Assembly (NCBI GenBank): GCA_013696015.1
Contig: JACCZI010000221.1
Coordinates: 1-23,566 of the forward strand
DNA: 23,566 nt
Direction: 5' to 3'
DNA from: Nocardioidaceae bacterium
Lineage (GTDB): Bacteria > Actinomycetota > Actinomycetes > Propionibacteriales > Nocardioidaceae
Below the pieces are notes generated by a model that was not told the origin of the DNA, made no database searches, and was given only the letters and a program-made list of their open reading frames with translations. Positions 21,593-23,566 of the stretch are shown piece by piece. Within the stretch, counting starts at the first letter, position 1. Each line of letters starts with the position of its first letter. The position numbers and the translations under genes were made by a program.

Positions 21593-21997
21593 ATGAGTTG
21601 CATCGTCGTGGGATACGTGCCTAAGCCTGAGGGCAGGGCGGCGTTGCGCCGGGCAGCTGAGGAGGCGTGCCTGCGCAACGCCCGGCTCGTGGTGGTCAGC
21701 TCCCACCGGGGTGGCCGAGTATCCGACGCCGACGAGCCCGTGGCGTCCGACGACCAGCTGCAGGAGGTGCGCCGCCAGCTCGACGAGGCGGGGGTCGAGT
21801 ACGAGGTCCGGCAGCTGATCCCGGGCACCGATCCGGCCGACGACCTGATCGCCGTTGCCGAGGACGTGGCGGCCGAGTTCATCGTGATCGGCCTCCGTCG
21901 GCGTACCTCGGTGGGCAAACTCATCCTCGGCAACAACGCGCAGCGGGTGCTGCTCGACGCCCGCTGCCCGGTGCTGGCGGTCAAGGCGGTCGAGTGA
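21593..21997 (+). CDS. Universal stress protein, UspA family
   Basis: Single-domain Usp of 134 aa. The fold is evident from IVVGYVPKPEGRAALRRAAEEACLRNARLVVVSS at the N-terminus and FIVIGLRRRTSVGKLILGNNAQRVLLDARCPVLAVK at the C-terminus. The usual nucleotide-binding pattern (G-2x-G-9x-G-S/T) is altered: the second Gly is Arg and the final Gly-Ser is Gly-Asn, so ATP binding may be weak or absent. The start ATG has no ribosome binding site but a -10 hexamer just upstream. It sits between the GCS2 gene and the principal sigma gene, 113 nt before the latter. Role: likely stress or stationary-phase survival, target unknown. Confidence 0.88.
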   Translation: MSCIVVGYVPKPEGRAALRRAAEEACLRNARLVVVSSHRGGRVSDADEPVASDDQLQEVRRQLDEAGVEYEVRQLIPGTDPADDLIAVAEDVAAEFIVIGLRRRTSVGKLILGNNAQRVLLDARCPVLAVKAVE

Positions 21998-22035
21998 CAG
22001 CCGCGCCGCGGAGGCGTGGCTCATCCCAACGGATC

Positions 22036-22044
22036 TGGCACACT
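22036..22044 (+). promoter_or_regulatory. Candidate extended -10 promoter of the principal sigma gene
   Basis: TGG-CACACT gives an extended -10 with predicted transcription start near 22051 and a leader of about 60 nt. A perfect TTGACA at 22059-22064 also exists, but no -10 stands at a suitable distance from it. Confidence 0.4.
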
Positions 22045-22088
22045 GGGGAGGCGGCGGTTTGACAGCAGGGGCCTTGGCCGTGCCCAGA

Positions 22089-22102
22089 TCTCGCGATCGA
22101 GA
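22089..22102 (+). promoter_or_regulatory. Small hairpin overlapping the hrdB ribosome binding site
   Basis: TCTCG-CGAT-CGAGA forms a 5-bp stem with a 4-nt loop. Its right arm contains most of the ribosome binding site GAGAGG (22099-22104) for the GTG at 22111, so it could hold translation in check. Confidence 0.35.
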
Positions 22103-22110
22103 GGTTCTTA

Positions 22111-23445
22111 GTGTCGTCCAGCACGTCTCGACAGCGCTCTGACGCGTCTACCGCCGCCAAGCCGGCCCGACGCAGGCCGGCTGCCGCAGCTGCCAGCCGG
22201 TCCGCCGTCGCGGTCGGCACGGCCAAGAAGTCGACGAAGAAAACCGTCGCGAAGAGATCCGCCGCAGCCAAGCCGCCGGTCCAGCCGCCGGGCAAAGTGA
22301 GCCCACCTCGCAAGGGGGCCCCGCCCGCCGCTGCCGCGAAGGCGTCGGGCGCCGGGGTGGCGGATGGGAAGGCCGCCGCAGCTCCCCCCGGAAAGGTGCT
22401 CGAGGACATCGACGACACAGTCTTCGAGAAGGATCTGGTCGAGGACCCCACGCTGAAGGCGGACGAACGCGCGGGTTTCGTGCTGTCGGAGGCAGACGAG
22501 GCGGACGAGCCCGAGCAGCAGGTCATGGTGGCCGGCGCCACGGCAGACCCGGTCAAGGACTACCTCAAGCAGATCGGCAAGGTCCCGCTGCTCAACGCCG
22601 AGCAGGAGGTCGAGCTCGCCAAGCGGATCGAGGCGGGTCTCTTCAGCGAGGAGAAGCTGGCGTCCGGGCAGCGGATGTCGGCCAAGCTGACCGACGAGAG
22701 CCAGTGGATCTCCGAGGACGGTCGCCGTGCCAAGAACCACCTACTCGAAGCCAACCTTCGCCTGGTGGTCAGTCTGGCCAAGCGCTACACCGGCCGCGGC
22801 ATGCTGTTCCTGGACTTGATCCAGGAGGGGAACCTCGGCCTGATCCGAGCCGTCGAAAAGTTCGACTACACCAAGGGCTACAAGTTCTCGACGTACGCGA
22901 CCTGGTGGATCCGTCAGGCGATCACCCGGGCGATGGCCGACCAGGCGCGCACCATCCGGATCCCGGTGCACATGGTCGAGGTCATCAACAAGTTGGCCCG
23001 GGTGCAGCGCCAGATGTTGCAGGACCTCGGTCGTGAGCCGACGCCGGAGGAGCTCGCCCGAGAGCTCGACATGACACCGGAGAAGGTTGTCGAGGTGCAG
23101 AAGTACGGGCGTGAACCGATCTCGCTGCATACCCCGCTCGGTGAAGACGGCGACTCAGAGTTCGGTGACCTCATCGAGGACTCTGAGGCCATCGTGCCAG
23201 CCGATGCGGTCTCCTTCACGCTGCTGCAAGAGCAACTTCACGCTGTGCTCGACACGCTGTCCGAGCGCGAAGCTGGTGTGGTGTCGATGCGTTTCGGCCT
23301 GACCGACGGGCAACCCAAGACACTCGACGAGATCGGCAAGGTCTACGGCGTCACCCGGGAACGGATCCGCCAGATCGAGTCCAAGACCATGTCCAAACTG
23401 CGCCACCCGTCACGCTCACAAGTGCTGCGCGACTACCTCGACTGA
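22111..23445 (+). CDS. hrdB: Principal RNA polymerase sigma factor (HrdB/SigA/RpoD)
   Basis: The housekeeping sigma-70, 444 aa. Residues 1-95 are Ala/Lys/Pro/Ser-rich and low in complexity (as in actinobacterial SigA), followed by an acidic patch. Region 1.2 begins DPVKDYLKQIGKVPLLNAEQEVELAKRIEAGL (about 149). Region 2 has NLRLVVSLAKRYTGRGMLFLDLIQEGNLGLIRAVEKFDYTKGYKFSTYATWWIRQAITR, region 3 RIPVHMVEVINKL, and region 4 TLDEIGKVYGVTRERIRQIESKTMSKLRHPSRS, ending LRDYLD. The GTG at 22111 is supported by GAGAGG 6 nt upstream. Only the primary factor has the exact LRHPSRS...LRDYLD ending. It should recognise the -10 elements listed in this window. The 3' end is duplicated downstream (see repeat). 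Confidence 0.97.
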   Translation: MSSSTSRQRSDASTAAKPARRRPAAAAASRSAVAVGTAKKSTKKTVAKRSAAAKPPVQPPGKVSPPRKGAPPAAAAKASGAGVADGKAAAAPPGKVLEDIDDTVFEKDLVEDPTLKADERAGFVLSEADEADEPEQQVMVAGATADPVKDYLKQIGKVPLLNAEQEVELAKRIEAGLFSEEKLASGQRMSAKLTDESQWISEDGRRAKNHLLEANLRLVVSLAKRYTGRGMLFLDLIQEGNLGLIRAVEKFDYTKGYKFSTYATWWIRQAITRAMADQARTIRIPVHMVEVINKLARVQRQMLQDLGREPTPEELARELDMTPEKVVEVQKYGREPISLHTPLGEDGDSEFGDLIEDSEAIVPADAVSFTLLQEQLHAVLDTLSEREAGVVSMRFGLTDGQPKTLDEIGKVYGVTRERIRQIESKTMSKLRHPSRSQVLRDYLD

Positions 23446-23474
23446 GGCCGCAGCGACTACCTCGACTGAGGCCG
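23429..23474 (+). repeat. Tandem duplication of the 3' end of hrdB
   Basis: A 22-bp sequence covering the last codons and stop of hrdB (23429-23450) is repeated exactly at 23453-23474, period 24 nt. Because 24 is a multiple of three the second copy is in frame: readthrough of the TGA would add GRSDYLD-like residues and reach another TGA. Sequence 23475-23566 after it shows no gene or clear terminator. Confidence 0.85.
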
Positions 23475-23566
23475 GTTGAGTTGTATGGGCCCGGGCAGTG
23501 AAGTGGAATGGTGGCGAGTCTCATCTCAGTAACCCCCCGCTTGGCGCGAAATGACAGAAAGGCATG

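Noticed and set aside
22059..22064. Perfect TTGACA upstream of hrdB
   Set aside because: No TANNNT hexamer occurs 16-19 nt downstream, so it does not make a usable promoter by itself.
23564..23566. ATG at the right end as the start of another gene
   Set aside because: AAAGG precedes it by a single base, too close for a ribosome binding site, and no downstream sequence is available.

Overview
The window is chromosomal DNA from a high-GC actinobacterium. The evidence is uniformly GC-rich coding sequence, frequent GTG starts, an HrdB/SigA-type principal sigma factor, a four-domain actinobacterial ribosomal protein S1, a DinB with the actinobacterial C-terminal module, a DUF4192 protein, and the order polA ... 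rpsA ... coaE, which is also found in mycobacteria and streptomycetes. I cannot fix the genus from sequence alone. No rRNA, tRNA, CRISPR array, insertion sequence or prophage was seen, and most of the window reads as ordinary core chromosome.

Layout. (1) 1-4314: a minus-strand high-affinity branched-chain amino acid (or similar) ABC transporter operon, livH-livM-livG-livF. It has overlapping stop/start junctions at M/G and G/F and ends before a strong hairpin at the left edge. LivH carries an unusual extracytoplasmic N-terminal domain, and no substrate-binding protein gene is present. (2) 4315-4876: a 562-bp divergent intergenic region with candidate promoters and an 8-bp perfect inverted repeat. 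(3) 4877-12094, plus strand: GNAT acetyltransferase, polA, an APH-type kinase, an M18 aminopeptidase and rpsA. (4) 12178-14044: a small membrane-protein gene (55 aa, minus) divergent from a GlxA-type AraC regulator, with an operator-like repeat cluster between them, then coaE. (5) 14045-14234: a convergent intergenic region with an elaborate set of mutually exclusive hairpins. (6) 14235-18820, minus strand: a group-2 sigma factor, oligopeptidase B, and DNA polymerase IV, the last two sharing a 4-nt overlap. (7) 18891-23445, plus strand: DUF4192 protein, a GCS2-family ligase, a universal stress protein and the principal sigma factor, whose 3' end is duplicated in tandem.

Common themes. Several genes (polA, M18 peptidase, coaE, usp) have a -10-like hexamer only 6-8 nt before the start codon and no Shine-Dalgarno, so they are probably transcribed as leaderless mRNAs. 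Others (livM, livH, GNAT, glxA, both sigma genes, the GCS2 gene) have clear ribosome binding sites. Functionally the window mixes DNA replication and repair (PolA, DinB), translation (S1), cofactor synthesis (CoaE), global transcription (two sigma-70 factors, GlxA-type regulator), peptide turnover (M18, OpdB) and nutrient uptake (Liv). The least ordinary items are the LivH fusion, the glxA/small-membrane-protein control region, the coaE/sigma intergenic RNA structure and the GCS2 ligase of unknown substrate.
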